Below are positions 28,978-38,018 of a DNA stretch of 64,000 nucleotides, piece after piece. The position numbers were made by a program, and so were the translations under genes. This DNA is from Streptomyces tirandamycinicus. Its GTDB lineage: Bacteria; Actinomycetota; Actinomycetes; Streptomycetales; Streptomycetaceae. The stretch lies in contig NZ_CP029188.1 of assembly GCF_003097515.1 (NCBI RefSeq), positions 3,040,501-3,104,500 of the forward strand. The letters are read 5' to 3'. The notes under the pieces were generated by a model that was not told where the DNA came from, did no database searches, and saw only the letters and a program-made list of their open reading frames with translations. Within the stretch, counting starts at the first letter, position 1. Each line of letters begins with the position of its first letter.

Positions 28978-29450
28978 GAATGCCGCAAGGATGCAAATTC
29001 TGAGGCGCAACTCATGAGCGACCTGGAAGCGGAAGACTCGCGGAGACCACTCAGCGGCCAGTGGCTGCTCAGACATCGTCCGCCGCCCGCAGGATCCCCG
29101 CTTGCCGACGCCGGCCCTGACCGGCGCCCGGCGGCCGTGTGCGTCCGCCGGGCCCGGCCGTTACGCGGGCGCGGTACGCCGCCGTGTTCAGCCGACACCG
29201 CCGCACACCGGATGCGCACAAGGTGCTCGATGTGTGGAGGATGCGTGCAGCAGGCATGGAGGTACGGCCGATAACCGCCCTACTCGGCGGGTGGGTTGGC
29301 CCCTAGGATCCAAGCGTCGATGAGATTGACATGTTCACGCCTCAACAGTCGCGTGCTGTCGGGTGTGGACACGGGATCGGCTGGACCCCCCACGGTTCAC
29401 GTCCCGCAAGGCCACCGACCGACTCTCCTCCGACCACAGGAGTGCGCATC
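28978..29450. other. Gene-poor stretch before the DUF4360 gene
   Basis: This is 473 bp of mixed composition. An 86-codon open frame at 29014-29274 has weak ribosome-site support and an Arg/Pro-rich product without recognisable features, so it is not called. The AT-richer segment near 29320-29345 (GATGAGATTGACATGTTC) is the likeliest promoter area for the secreted protein downstream, but no clean box pair is visible. Confidence 0.4.
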
Positions 29451-30104
29451 ATGCCCCGTGCCTTACGCGCAAGCGCCGCCCTCACCGCGGTCCTCGCCTC
29501 CACGCTCGTCGCCGGGAACGCCGGCAGCGCCAACGCGGCCATCGTCGCACCACCCGACAAGATCGTCATCGAGATCGCCACGGTGAACGGCTCGGGCTGC
29601 AAGCCCGGGACCGCGGCGGTGGCGGTCTCCCCGGACAACACCGCGTTCACCGTCACCTACAGCGAGTACCTCGCCCGGGTCGGCGGAGGGGCCTCGCCCA
29701 TCGACTTCCGCAAGAACTGCCAGCTGAACCTGATCGTGCACGTCCCGCAGGGCTTCACCTACGCCGTCGCCAGCGCGGACTACCGCGGCTACGCCAGTCT
29801 GCAGCGCGGCGCCACGGCCATGCAGAAGGCCTCCTACTACTTCCAGGGCTCTCCCGACACGGCCGCCAGGGAGCACCCCTACAACGGCCCGTACGACGAC
29901 AACTGGCAGGCCACCGACACGACCGAGTGGGGGCAACTGGTCTGGGCCCCCTGCGGCGTGAAGCGGAACTTCAACATCAACACCGAACTCCGGGTGAGCG
30001 CGGGGACGTCCGACCCGTCGAAGACCAGCTTCATGACGATGGACTCCACCGACGGTGAGATCAACACCATCTACCGGCTCGCCTGGAAGGAGTGCCCGGC
30101 GTAG
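29451..30104 (+). CDS. Secreted DUF4360-type protein
   Basis: The 217-residue protein has a signal peptide (positive MPRALR, hydrophobic core ALTAVLASTLVAG, cleavage after SANA near residue 28). The mature region has SGCKPGTAAVAVSPDNTAFT and FRKNCQLNLIVHVPQGFTYA, then FNINTELRVS near the end, the pattern of DUF4360 secreted proteins, with about four cysteines likely in disulfides. The function of the family is unknown; in Streptomyces they are abundant exoproteins. CAGGAG lies 10 nt before the ATG. Confidence 0.85.
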   Translation: MPRALRASAALTAVLASTLVAGNAGSANAAIVAPPDKIVIEIATVNGSGCKPGTAAVAVSPDNTAFTVTYSEYLARVGGGASPIDFRKNCQLNLIVHVPQGFTYAVASADYRGYASLQRGATAMQKASYYFQGSPDTAAREHPYNGPYDDNWQATDTTEWGQLVWAPCGVKRNFNINTELRVSAGTSDPSKTSFMTMDSTDGEINTIYRLAWKECPA

Positions 30105-30555
30105 ACGGTGCGCCCGGCGTAGCCGCAGAGTCCGGCGTTACGTGAACGTCGGACGTCGGCGCACCACCGCGGCGCGAGCGTCGGGCGCCGCGTGGCCGGC
30201 GCCGGGCGGCCGGCGTCACGGGTACCGCCCGGCGCAGGCCGGCCGGCCTGCGGCCTGTCGCGCCGCCGGGCCTCCTGGGCGCAGCTGCGCCACGGCGACC
30301 GGGTGGGCCCGCGCCCCCTCGCGGGCCCACCCTCCGCAGACGCACCCCGCCGGCGGCCGGCGGGCCGGGCCGATGTGCGTCCGGACATCGGATGCGCCTC
30401 CGCCGCCGAGCGCGCACGTCCCTCGCGGGGCGCACGTCCCTCGCGGGGCGCACGTCCCTCGCGGGGCGCACGTCCGCGGCGGCCGGGAGTGCCGCCCGGC
30501 CCGATACGGGAGTCTCGGCCCGGTACGGACGTGCCACCCGACCCGGGCGGGCCAC
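30105..30555. repeat. Intergenic region with 18-bp tandem array
   Basis: The unit GCGCACGTCCCTCGCGGG (18 bp) repeats three full times from 30412 to 30465, with a partial fourth copy to about 30475. The rest of the 451 bp between the convergent DUF4360 and beta-propeller genes is GC-rich with short CGGCG repeats. No gene is supported. Confidence 0.8.
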
Positions 30556-31539
30556 TCAGCCGCGGCGCCGCCGGGACCTGAGCACCAGGAACGCCAGTAC
30601 GGCGGCGACGACGGCGCCCGCCGGCACGGCGAGTCCCTGGTCGTCGTCGCCCGCGCCCCGCGCGGACGGGTCCGCACCCCCGGAGCTCGAGGGCGACGCC
30701 GCGTCCGGGCCCGTGCCGTCGTCGCGTCCGGCGTCCCGGCGCACCACCTCACTCCGCTCCCCCTCCGTGCCGAACATCAGCGACCTGCCGTCCGGAGTGA
30801 AGGTCACCGACTCGGCCTGGCCCTGCAGCGGCGCGCCGACATGGCGGTCGTCACCCAGCCGCCCGTCGCGCCAGGCATAGGCGCGGGCGCTGAAGTAGGA
30901 GCGCAGCACCAGTTCCGTGCCGTCGGGGGAGAAGGCGCCGTCCGTCACCCACGGCACCTCGCCGATCCGCCGGAAGACGTTCGTCCCGCCGGTCACCAGC
31001 CGGACCGGGCCTTCGTAGAGCCCTCCGCCGTCCTCGTTCTTGCTGGCGATGTAGACGCGGCCGGTCTTCGGATGCACCATCATCGCCTCGGCGTTACGGG
31101 GGCCGTCCGCGTACCGGACCGTGTACTGGGTGGCGTGGACGGTGACGTCCCGCAGCGTCCGCGGCTCGGGGAAGCGGTAGATCCAGACGTGCTCCCAGCT
31201 CCCGTTCAGGTTGTCGCCGATGTCGCCGACGTAGACGTCGCCGTCGGGTCCGACCGAGATCGCCTCCATGTCCCGCGGCCTTCCGACGCCCTTCAGCGTG
31301 ACGGTGGCGACGGTCTCGCCGGTCCTGGAGTCGACCGCGAAGACCCGCGGCTCGTCCTGGTCGTTGTGCGTCCAGTACACACCGGGGTGGGCACGGCTGG
31401 CCGCGAGCCCGCTCGACTCCGTGATCCGCGGATCCCTGATGGTGAAACCGCCGCTGTCGTCGGCGGCGGCGGGCACGGCGGCCCCCAGGACCACCACGGC
31501 GGCGACGGCGGCCGCCCGAGTCGTACGCAACGAACGCAT
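30556..31539 (-). CDS. Exported, C-terminally anchored beta-propeller-like protein
   Basis: The 327-residue protein begins with a signal peptide (MRSLRTTRAAAVAAVVVLGA, cleavage near AAADD). The body has repeated blade-like segments (RDPRITESSGLAASR, DMEAISVGPDGDVYVGDIGDN, AEAMMVHPKTGRVYIASK, DGAFSPDGTELVLRS, ESVTFTPDGRSLMF) as in SMP-30/WD40-like propellers. A Ser/Asp/Gly linker leads to a C-terminal hydrophobic helix (VPAGAVVAAVLAFLVL) and RSRRRRG, so it is held at the cell surface by a tail without an LPxTG motif. The ligand is unknown. Confidence 0.75.
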   Translation of the reverse strand: MRSLRTTRAAAVAAVVVLGAAVPAAADDSGGFTIRDPRITESSGLAASRAHPGVYWTHNDQDEPRVFAVDSRTGETVATVTLKGVGRPRDMEAISVGPDGDVYVGDIGDNLNGSWEHVWIYRFPEPRTLRDVTVHATQYTVRYADGPRNAEAMMVHPKTGRVYIASKNEDGGGLYEGPVRLVTGGTNVFRRIGEVPWVTDGAFSPDGTELVLRSYFSARAYAWRDGRLGDDRHVGAPLQGQAESVTFTPDGRSLMFGTEGERSEVVRRDAGRDDGTGPDAASPSSSGGADPSARGAGDDDQGLAVPAGAVVAAVLAFLVLRSRRRRG

Positions 31540-31609
31540 GCCCCCAAGTGTCCATCGTCACGTGACCGGCCGGGGCCACGCCCGGCGGGGGTCGGACATC
31601 ATTACCCCC

Positions 31610-32299
31610 ATGCGTTTCATGTTCGTCGGTGACTCCATGACCATCGGACGCGCCGGCGACTACACCTGGCGCTACCGGATGTGGCAGCACCTGAACCGCT
31701 CCTTCGGCGGCCCGTACAAGATCGTCGGCCCCCGCGCCGAGCTGTACGACACCACCGCCGACGCGCCCGTCTCCACCGACTACGCCCGCCCGGACTTCCC
31801 GGCGAACGCCCGCCGCCACCTGGCGGGCTGGGGCGAGGGCTGGCTGCACATGGCGCCGCTGATCGGCGAGACCGTGACCGCGACGAGGGCCGACGTGCTC
31901 CTCGTGTCGCTGGGGCTGATAGACCTCGGCTTCTACACGGACAGCACGCAGACCGCCGCGAACGCCAGGCGGTTCATCACCGCGGCCCGCGAGGCCAATC
32001 CGCACGTCCGGGCCGTGCTGCTGCCGGTCGTCCCCAACGTCCGCGCCCTGGCGGACGCCCCGTTCGCCGCCGAGTGCGACCGCTTCAACGAACTGCTCGC
32101 CAAGACGGTCGCGGACCTGGACACGGCCGCGTCACCGCTGCTGCTGGCCTCGGCGCCGTACGCGTACGACATCCACACCGACACCTACGACGGCACCCAC
32201 CCGGGCCCCTCCGGGGAGCACAAACTCGCGGCCGCCTTCGCCGACGCGATGCACCAGGCCTGGGGGATGGGCGAGCCGTACGAGCGGGCGGCGGACTGA
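31610..32299 (+). CDS. SGNH/GDSL-family hydrolase
   Basis: The 229-residue protein starts with FVGDSMTIGRAGDYTW, carrying the catalytic Ser of the GDS block. VLLVSLGLIDLGF occupies the place of the block with Gly/Asn, and YDGTHPGPSGEHKLAAAFAD provides the Asp-x-x-His pair. No signal peptide is visible, so it would act in the cytoplasm unless exported otherwise. Esterase or lipase-like activity is likely, substrate unknown. It is divergent from the propeller gene across 70 bp. Confidence 0.82.
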   Translation: MRFMFVGDSMTIGRAGDYTWRYRMWQHLNRSFGGPYKIVGPRAELYDTTADAPVSTDYARPDFPANARRHLAGWGEGWLHMAPLIGETVTATRADVLLVSLGLIDLGFYTDSTQTAANARRFITAAREANPHVRAVLLPVVPNVRALADAPFAAECDRFNELLAKTVADLDTAASPLLLASAPYAYDIHTDTYDGTHPGPSGEHKLAAAFADAMHQAWGMGEPYERAAD

Positions 32300-32601
32300 C
32301 AACCGGCGGCCGCTGACGACCGAAACGCCACCCGGCCGCCCCCCGGCCGCCCCGGTCGGCCCGCCGTCACCGGGCGTCGCCCCGACGCCCAATGACGGTC
32401 GTCGGGGGCGGCGCATCCCGCATGCCGGATCGGACCGTACGGCGGATCGGTCCGCCCCCGGATCGGACCGCACGGCGGCGGGTTCCCCGCGCCGGGTGTC
32501 CCGCCCCCGCCCCCGGATCTCCCGCTGCCGCCGCGCGGATGCGAACCACGCTGGAGAAGGCGACCCTGGAGAACGGGGGCATATGGCAAGGAGGACTGCC
32601 C
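32300..32601. other. Gap upstream of MT0933-like gene
   Basis: This is 302 bp, GC-rich, with GGATCGG(A/T)CCG-type near-palindromic repeats at about 32427-32470. A strong AAGGAGG ribosome site at 32588-32594 belongs to the next gene. Nothing else is supported. Confidence 0.45.
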
Positions 32602-32805
32602 ATGTCCATGATGGACAAGCTCAAGCAGATGCTGAAGGGCCACGAGCACCAGGCCTCGAAGGGCATCGACAAAGGCGGGGACGCGATCGACGACAGGACC
32701 CAGGGCAAGTACAGCGGCCACGTCGACACCGGCCAGGAACGGCTCAAGGAGCAGCTCGGCGGCGACCAGCCCGGCCAGGGGCAGGACAAGCCGCCGCAGC
32801 CCTGA
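32602..32805 (+). CDS. MT0933-like (Rv0909-type) small protein
   Basis: The 67-residue, highly charged protein MSMMDKLKQMLKG... has GIDKGGDAIDDRTQGKYSGH and VDTGQERLKEQLG, the pattern of the MT0933 antitoxin-like family (Rv0909). Family members are called antitoxins, but no toxin gene adjoins this one; a CBS-domain gene lies 39 bp downstream in the same direction. In Streptomyces these proteins are often stress-induced. AAGGAGG is 7 nt before the ATG. Confidence 0.8.
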   Translation: MSMMDKLKQMLKGHEHQASKGIDKGGDAIDDRTQGKYSGHVDTGQERLKEQLGGDQPGQGQDKPPQP

Positions 32806-32844
32806 CCAAGGGCCGGCAAGAAGCCTGAGGAACGGAAGGCAATC

Positions 32845-33285
32845 ATGACCGGGGACAGCAGGCTCACCGCCCGGGACATCATGAGCGGCGGAGTGCACTG
32901 CATTGGTGCGCACCAGTCACTACGGGAAGCGGCGCGCATGATGCGCGACCTGAACGTCGGGGCCCTCCCCATATGCGGCGACAACAACAGGCTCACGGGC
33001 CTGGTCACCGACCGAGACATCGTCGTCCGGTGCTGTGCGGAAGGCATAGACCCGGCGACGGTCCAGGCCGGATCCCTGGCCGGTGAGCTCCGCTGGACCG
33101 ATGCGAACGCCCCCGCCGAGGAGGCGCTGCATCTGATGGAGGAGCACCGGATCAAACGGCTCCCGGTGATCGACGTCGAGCACGGGCACCGGCTCGTCGG
33201 CATGATCGCGGAGGCCGACCTCGCCAAGAACCTCTCGGACGACCAGATCGCGGAGTTCGTGTCCAAGGTGTACGCGAACGCCTAG
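32845..33285 (+). CDS. CBS-domain protein (hypoxic response protein-like)
   Basis: The 146-residue protein consists of two CBS motifs (about 7-62 and 73-130): ARDIMSGGVHCIGAHQSLRE, GLVTDRDIVVRCC, EEHRIKRLPVIDVEHGHRL and GMIAEADLAKNL. It resembles actinobacterial Hrp1-type stand-alone CBS proteins that bind adenylates and rise under oxygen or redox stress. GGAAGG stands before the ATG. It is probably cotranscribed with the MT0933-like gene. Confidence 0.85.
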   Translation: MTGDSRLTARDIMSGGVHCIGAHQSLREAARMMRDLNVGALPICGDNNRLTGLVTDRDIVVRCCAEGIDPATVQAGSLAGELRWTDANAPAEEALHLMEEHRIKRLPVIDVEHGHRLVGMIAEADLAKNLSDDQIAEFVSKVYANA

Positions 33286-33522
33286 GAGTACCAGGCCGAC
33301 AAGGCGGACCAGGCCGACCCGGCGGACCAGGAGTGCCGGAAGGACTCCGTGAGGCCGGTCCGGTCCGCCGTCCGGTGCGTGGTGGTGCGTGCGGGCGGCC
33401 GGCGGTGACGGGGGCGCCTTCCGGGCAGGGCCGCACGATCGCGGTCCCGCCGACGACGACAGACGTCTTCCCGACCTCCCGACCTCCCGTGCTCCCGACC
33501 TCCCGTCCTCTGCGACCGGACG

Positions 33523-34220
33523 TTACGGGCGATGGGCGGCCGGCCCGGGCGGGCCGGCCACGCCGACACACGCCTCGTTGCCCTCGGGGTCGGCCAGCAC
33601 CCAGTTCGACGGCGCGTCGGCGTCGTTCACCAGGCGTCCGCCGGCCTCGAGTGCCGCGGCTATCCGGGCCTCGGCCTGGTCGTACGGCACCCACACGTCG
33701 ACGTGGACCCGGTTGCGCTGCGGGCGCGGTGCGTCCATCCGCTGGAAGTAGAACGGTGCCCCGCGACGGTGCGGGTCGATCAGGTCCTCGTCGCTGTTCG
33801 CGCGGTCCCGGTAGCCGAGCAGGGCACGCCAGAACCCACCACGCCGGAGCCGTTGAGTGCGTCGACGGTGACCTGGACGGTCTGCACGGCGGACGGGTCA
33901 GCCGATATGTCCAGCGCGCGGGCCGTCGCCGATATCCGCCGCGCCAGCTCGATGTGTCGTTCGGTCAGCCCGTAGTAGTCGTCCGTGACCGTGATGAGCC
34001 GTACGATCACGCCCTCCGGCCTCACGTCGACGTCCGGGTGGTCGTCCCCGGCGCCCGGAATATCGCTGATCGCCTGCACGAGCCGGGCGCCGGCCGCGAA
34101 CGACCCGGTACGGAAGTACGCGCACGCCCCCTCGCCCACGACGCGCCAGTCCTCCAGTCCCACGGTCTCGTGGAACCGCTGTGGCCTGATGCGCTCGGTC
34201 GTGCTGTCCGCGTACGTCAT
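33523..34220 (-). pseudogene. Pterin dehydratase-like + VOC protein, interrupted by a frameshift
   Basis: From ATG 34220 the frame encodes a pterin-4a-carbinolamine-dehydratase-like domain (HETVGLEDWRVVGEGACAYF; ISDIPGAGDDHPDVDVRPEG). It then enters a VOC/glyoxalase segment (VQTVQVTVDALNGSGVV) and breaks off. The continuation GFWRALLGYRDRANSDEDLI, then HVDVWVPYDQAEARI and NWVLADPEGNEACVG, lies in the next frame to 33523. One base is missing at the GGG run 33835-33837: GTG GTG GGG TTC TGG would restore the intact VOC start. It is either a recent mutation or a sequencing error in a homopolymer. Otherwise the gene looks undecayed. Confidence 0.8.
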
Positions 34221-34383
34221 GCGCTCACCGTAGCCCGCCGATCCGACACTCCCCCTTGCGGCCGTGCGGCCCTCCGGAACGACGCGGCCAGGCGGGACCG
34301 GAGCGTGGCGGGTGGCCTGTCGCAGGCCGCCGTGTCCCGGGCGCCTTGCGTGGAGTGCGCTCGAAGGGGTTCGCTTGACTTCC

Positions 34384-35373
34384 ATGGAGTACACGCAGCT
34401 GGGACGTACCGGACTCAAGGTCAGCCGTATCGTGCTCGGCACGATGAACTTCGGTCCGCAGACGGACGAGAGCACGAGCCACGGCATCATGGACGCGGCG
34501 CTCGACGCGGGTCTGAACTTCGTCGACACGGCCAACGTCTACGGGTGGGGCGAGAACAAGGGCCGCACCGAGGAGATCATCGGGAGCTGGTTCGCCAAGA
34601 GCGGTGAGCGCCGCGACAAGACCGTCCTCGCCACCAAGGTCTACGGCGGGATGGCCGGCGACGGCAAGCCCTGGCCCAACCACGACCGGCTCTCCGCGCT
34701 CAACATCAAGCGCGCCGTGGAGGCCTCGCTGAGGCGTCTGCAGACGGACTACATCGACCTCTACCAGTTCCACCACATCGACCGCCGGACCCCGTTCGAG
34801 GAGATCTGGCAGGCGATCGACGTACTGATCAAGGAAGGCAAGATCCTTTACGCCGGGTCCTCCAACTTCCCCGGCTACAAGATCGCGCAGGCGAACGAGA
34901 CGGCCGCACGGAGGGACATGGTCGGCCTGGTCAGCGAGCAGTGCCTGTACAACCTGGCCGAGCGCCGCGCCGAGATGGAGGTGGTTCCGGCCGCACGGGA
35001 GTACGGCCTCGGCGTCATCCCGTGGTCCCCGCTGCACGGCGGACTGCTCGGCGGGGTGCTCAAGAAGGAGGCGGAGGGCAAACGCCGCAGGGACGGCCGC
35101 AGCGCGAGCGCCCTGGAGAACACGAAGGTGCGCGAGCAGGTCCAGGCGTACGAGGACCTGCTGGACAAGCACGGCCTGGAGCCCGGAGAGGTGGCCCTGG
35201 CGTGGCTGCTGACCCGGCCCGGCATCACCGGCCCGATCGTCGGCCCGCGCACGCGAGAGCAGTTGGACTCGGCGCTGCGCGCGGTGGAACTGGATCTCCC
35301 GGACGAGCTGCTCGCGTCACTGGACGAGATCTTCCCGGGGCCGGGCCCGTCGCCGGAGGCCTTCGCCTGGTGA
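34384..35373 (+). CDS. Aldo/keto reductase
   Basis: The 329-residue TIM-barrel NADPH-dependent oxidoreductase has the tetrad Asp-Tyr in NFVDTANVYGWGENK, Lys in TVLATKVYG and His in DLYQFHHIDRRTPFEE. LLTRPGITGPIVGPRTREQL near the C-terminus binds the cofactor phosphate. It resembles the YghZ/Tas-like branch; substrate unknown. The ATG at 34384 gives MEYTQLGRTGLKVSR, but AAGGGG at 34364-34369 is better spaced for an in-frame TTG at 34375, which would add three residues. Confidence 0.87.
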   Translation: MEYTQLGRTGLKVSRIVLGTMNFGPQTDESTSHGIMDAALDAGLNFVDTANVYGWGENKGRTEEIIGSWFAKSGERRDKTVLATKVYGGMAGDGKPWPNHDRLSALNIKRAVEASLRRLQTDYIDLYQFHHIDRRTPFEEIWQAIDVLIKEGKILYAGSSNFPGYKIAQANETAARRDMVGLVSEQCLYNLAERRAEMEVVPAAREYGLGVIPWSPLHGGLLGGVLKKEAEGKRRRDGRSASALENTKVREQVQAYEDLLDKHGLEPGEVALAWLLTRPGITGPIVGPRTREQLDSALRAVELDLPDELLASLDEIFPGPGPSPEAFAW

Positions 35374-35399
35374 TCGGATAGCGATTCGGCGGGGCAGGG

Positions 35400-35425
35400 C
35401 CGCCGCCTTCTCGCGGGGGCGGCGG
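35400..35425. terminator. Hairpin between convergent aldo/keto reductase and small membrane gene
   Basis: Eight-bp arms CCGCCGCC (35400-35407) and GGCGGCGG (35418-35425) with a 10-nt loop lie between the stop at 35373 and the convergent stop at 35436, suited to terminating both transcripts. Confidence 0.65.
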
Positions 35426-35435
35426 TCCGCGGAGT

Positions 35436-35525
35436 TCAGCGCCCGAGCGCGGCCGCCACCGCGACGACGGCGAACATCAGCACAAGCACACCGGCCATGA
35501 TCCGGTTACGGGTCTTCGGGTCCAC
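35436..35525 (-). CDS. 29-residue membrane peptide, leaderless
   Basis: From GTG 35525 the minus strand reads VDPKTRNRIMAGVLVLMFAV and then VAVAAALGR before TGA. A charged N-terminus and a single hydrophobic helix of about 18 residues fit a small single-pass membrane protein. TACGCT (35532-35537, minus strand) lies 6 nt upstream of the start, as for a leaderless transcript. I believe similar short peptides occur at this locus in other streptomycetes, but cannot search. Third-position GC fits coding sequence. Confidence 0.6.
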   Translation of the reverse strand: MDPKTRNRIMAGVLVLMFAVVAVAAALGR

Positions 35526-35750
35526 CCTTCGAGCGTAACGGGCAGCTCCCGGCCCATGGTGCCGGGGGCATCCCGTGGGGGCGCCGGCGATCACCCACGA
35601 GCCCGCCCCGCGAGATGGCGGACCGCCCCGCCCTCAGGCTCATCCCGCCCTTCAGCCCGCCAGGCGGTTCCGCACGGCCGGTGGTCCCGCGCGTGCGGTG
35701 GTCCCCGCCCGGCCGTAGTTCCGGCCCGGCCCGCCCGTACCGCGACGGAC

Positions 35751-36320
35751 TCAGCCCACCGCGCCCAGCCGCCAGGCTCCGGCCTCCTCGTAGCGCGGCC
35801 GCTCGCCCGGCCGTCCCCCGCCGGGCAGATTGCTGCGGATCAGCAGCAGCCGGGACACGGTCCACGGCCGGCCCTCGAAGGGGGCTAGAGCGTCGACGTA
35901 CGGGCGCAGGTCCGTGTCGGTTCGGCTGCGTGCCAGGGTCAGGTGGGCGTGGTAGCGACGGTGCTCCTCCATGGCGACGCCGGCCCGCCGCGCCGCCGCA
36001 TCCGCGCGTTCGGCGAGCATGCGCATCGCGTCGAGTCCGCCTGCCGCGCCCACCCACAGCGTCCGCCGGCCGAAGTGCCCGCCGCCGTGCAGCCGCAGCC
36101 GGAACTCCTCACTGCGCCGAGCGGCCCGCCCGAGCCGTTCATCGAGCTCGGGCAGCAGCGCCTCGTCGACCTCCCCCATGAACGCGAGGGTGAAGTGCCA
36201 TCCCGGCCTCCCGGTCCAGCGCAGTCCGTCGGCCCCCGGCAGCCCGTGCAGCCGGTCCACGGCCCGCCCGAGCTCCCGCAGCGCCTCTTCGGGCGGTACC
36301 ACTGCGGCGAAGAGTCTCAT
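35751..36320 (-). CDS. thpR: RNA 2',3'-cyclic phosphodiesterase (ThpR / 2'-5' RNA ligase family)
   Basis: The 189-residue protein has the two HxT/S motifs of the 2H phosphoesterase fold: HFTLAFMGEV (near 43) and HAHLTLARSR (near 130), with MRLFAAVVPPEEAL at the N-terminus. ThpR opens 2',3'-cyclic phosphates on RNA and can form 2'-5' linkages in vitro. The ATG at 36320 gives the canonical start; sequence upstream in frame is repeat DNA. Confidence 0.88.
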   Translation of the reverse strand: MRLFAAVVPPEEALRELGRAVDRLHGLPGADGLRWTGRPGWHFTLAFMGEVDEALLPELDERLGRAARRSEEFRLRLHGGGHFGRRTLWVGAAGGLDAMRMLAERADAAARRAGVAMEEHRRYHAHLTLARSRTDTDLRPYVDALAPFEGRPWTVSRLLLIRSNLPGGGRPGERPRYEEAGAWRLGAVG

Positions 36321-36624
36321 GCGCCGAGTCTCGCAGCGCCGGGTCCACCGACGCGCCCCACCGGGGCACCTGCGCACATGGGCGACCGCACCACGGTGCC
36401 CCCGCACACGGACGGCCCCTCCACCGGTGCGCCACACACGGACGACCGGACGACCGGACGACCGGACGACCGGACGACCGGACGACCGGTGCCCCCGCAC
36501 ACGGACGACCGCACCACAGCGCCCCCGCACATGGACGGCCCCTCCACCGGCGCGCCCGCACCGGGCCCGTGGCTCCCGGACCCGTGGCTCCCGGGCACAC
36601 CGGGCGCGGCGCCCGCGGGCGCCG
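36321..36624. repeat. 9-bp tandem array and longer imperfect repeats
   Basis: CGGACGACC repeats five to six times from 36439 to 36489. It is embedded in two longer imperfect copies of a segment with GCCCCCGCACA(C/T)GGACG and GGCCCCTCCACCGG(T/C)GCG (about 36399-36440 and 36510-36560). No gene is supported in these 304 bp. Confidence 0.8.
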
Positions 36625-37992
36625 CTAGGCCGCCGCCGTCAGTCGCTCCCGCGGAACCATCCGTACATGCCGATGACCGCGGCGGAGGTCCAGCTTCAGG
36701 CGCATGCCGCCGACCCTGACCAGGATCAGGCCGATCGCGACCGCCGCGATCACCGCGACCGCGCCGGCCGTGGCCATGCCCACCCGTACGCCGTAGTGGT
36801 CGGTGAGCCAGCCGACGATCGGGGCACCCAGCGGCGTACCGCCGACGAAGACCATCATGTAGAGGCTCATGACCCGGCCTCGCATCGCCGGGTCCGTCGC
36901 CATCTGGACCGACGAGTTCGCCGTGACGTTCACCGTCAGGCCGACCATGCCGATGGCGACGAGCAGCGCCGCGAAGAGCCAGAAGGACGGCGAGACCGCG
37001 GCGGCGATCTCCAGCACCCCGAGCAGCGCGGCCGCGCCGAGGAGCATCCGCAGCCGCGAGGAGCCGCGGCGGGCCGCGAGCAGGGCCCCGGCCAGGGAGC
37101 CGGCCGCCATCAGCGTGTTGAGCAGGCCGTACGTACCGGCACCGGCGTGGAAGACCTTGTCCGCGAAGGCCGTCAGCCAGATCGGGAAGTTGAAGGCGAA
37201 CGTGCCGATGAAGCCGACGAGCACGATCGGCCAGAGCAGCTCGGGCCGGCCCGCGACGTACTTCAGGCCCTCCCTCAACTGCCCCTTGCCGCGCGGCACC
37301 CGTTCGGTCCGGTGCAGTTCGGCCGGGCGCATCAGCAGCAGGCCGGTGATCGGCGCGAGGAACGACAGGCCGTTCAGCAGGAAGGCCCAGCCGCTGCCCA
37401 CGGCGGTGATCAGCACACCCGCGACCGCGGGCCCGACCAGCCGTGCGGACTGGAAGTTCGCGGAGTTGAGGCTGACGGCGTTGCGCAGTTGCCCCGGTCC
37501 GACCATCTCGGAGACGAAGGACTGGCGGGTCGGGTTGTCGACGACCGTGACCATGCCGAGCAGGAAGGCGACCAGGTAGACGTGCCACACCCGGACCTCG
37601 CCGGAGAGCGTGAGCACGGCGAGCGTGAGCCCGCACAGGCCGAGCGCGCCCTGGCTGAAGAGCAGCAGCAGGCGCTTGGGGCAGCGGTCGGCGATCACTC
37701 CGCCGTACAGGCCGAAGAGCAGCATCGGCAGGAACTGCAGGGCCGTGGTGATGCCGACGGCGGCGGCCGAGCCGGTGAGGCTGAGGACGAGCCAGTCCTG
37801 GGTGATCCGCGCCATCCAGGTGCCCGTGTTGGAGACGATCGCTCCGGTGAAGAACAGCCGGTAGTTGCGGATCCTGAGCGAGGAGAACGTCCCCTGGCCC
37901 GCGGGTCCGTCCTGCGGGGCCGTGCCGCTCGTGTGGTCGTCGTCGTGGGGCTTCGGTGCGGGTGCGGAGTCTGCTCCGGGTCCCGAACTCAA
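36625..37992 (-). CDS. MFS transporter (MFS_3 / enterobactin-exporter-like)
   Basis: The 455-residue protein has about 12 membrane segments. FSSLRIRNYRLFFTGAIVSN near residue 40, GGVIADRCPKRLLLL (MFS motif A), NPTRQSFVSEMVGPGQLRNA and MRGRVMSLYMMVFVGGTPLG are characteristic of the MFS_3/EntS group. The start is taken as TTG at 37992, because GAGGAGG is 8-9 nt upstream and the frame above it belongs to the marR gene. The two genes are 26 bp apart and cotranscribed, so the exporter is likely under MarR control. The substrate is unknown. Confidence 0.87.
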   Translation of the reverse strand: MSSGPGADSAPAPKPHDDDHTSGTAPQDGPAGQGTFSSLRIRNYRLFFTGAIVSNTGTWMARITQDWLVLSLTGSAAAVGITTALQFLPMLLFGLYGGVIADRCPKRLLLLFSQGALGLCGLTLAVLTLSGEVRVWHVYLVAFLLGMVTVVDNPTRQSFVSEMVGPGQLRNAVSLNSANFQSARLVGPAVAGVLITAVGSGWAFLLNGLSFLAPITGLLLMRPAELHRTERVPRGKGQLREGLKYVAGRPELLWPIVLVGFIGTFAFNFPIWLTAFADKVFHAGAGTYGLLNTLMAAGSLAGALLAARRGSSRLRMLLGAAALLGVLEIAAAVSPSFWLFAALLVAIGMVGLTVNVTANSSVQMATDPAMRGRVMSLYMMVFVGGTPLGAPIVGWLTDHYGVRVGMATAGAVAVIAAVAIGLILVRVGGMRLKLDLRRGHRHVRMVPRERLTAAA

Positions 37993-38018
37993 AAGAGGTC
38001 GCCTCCTCGGGCTGGTCG

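Noticed and set aside
29014..29274. 86-codon open frame after the atypical membrane protein gene
   Set aside because: Weak ribosome site, Arg/Pro-rich product and no recognisable pattern.
30412..30475. Periodic 18-bp repeats resembling a CRISPR array
   Set aside because: Units are head-to-tail without unique spacers and there are no cas genes; they are minisatellites.
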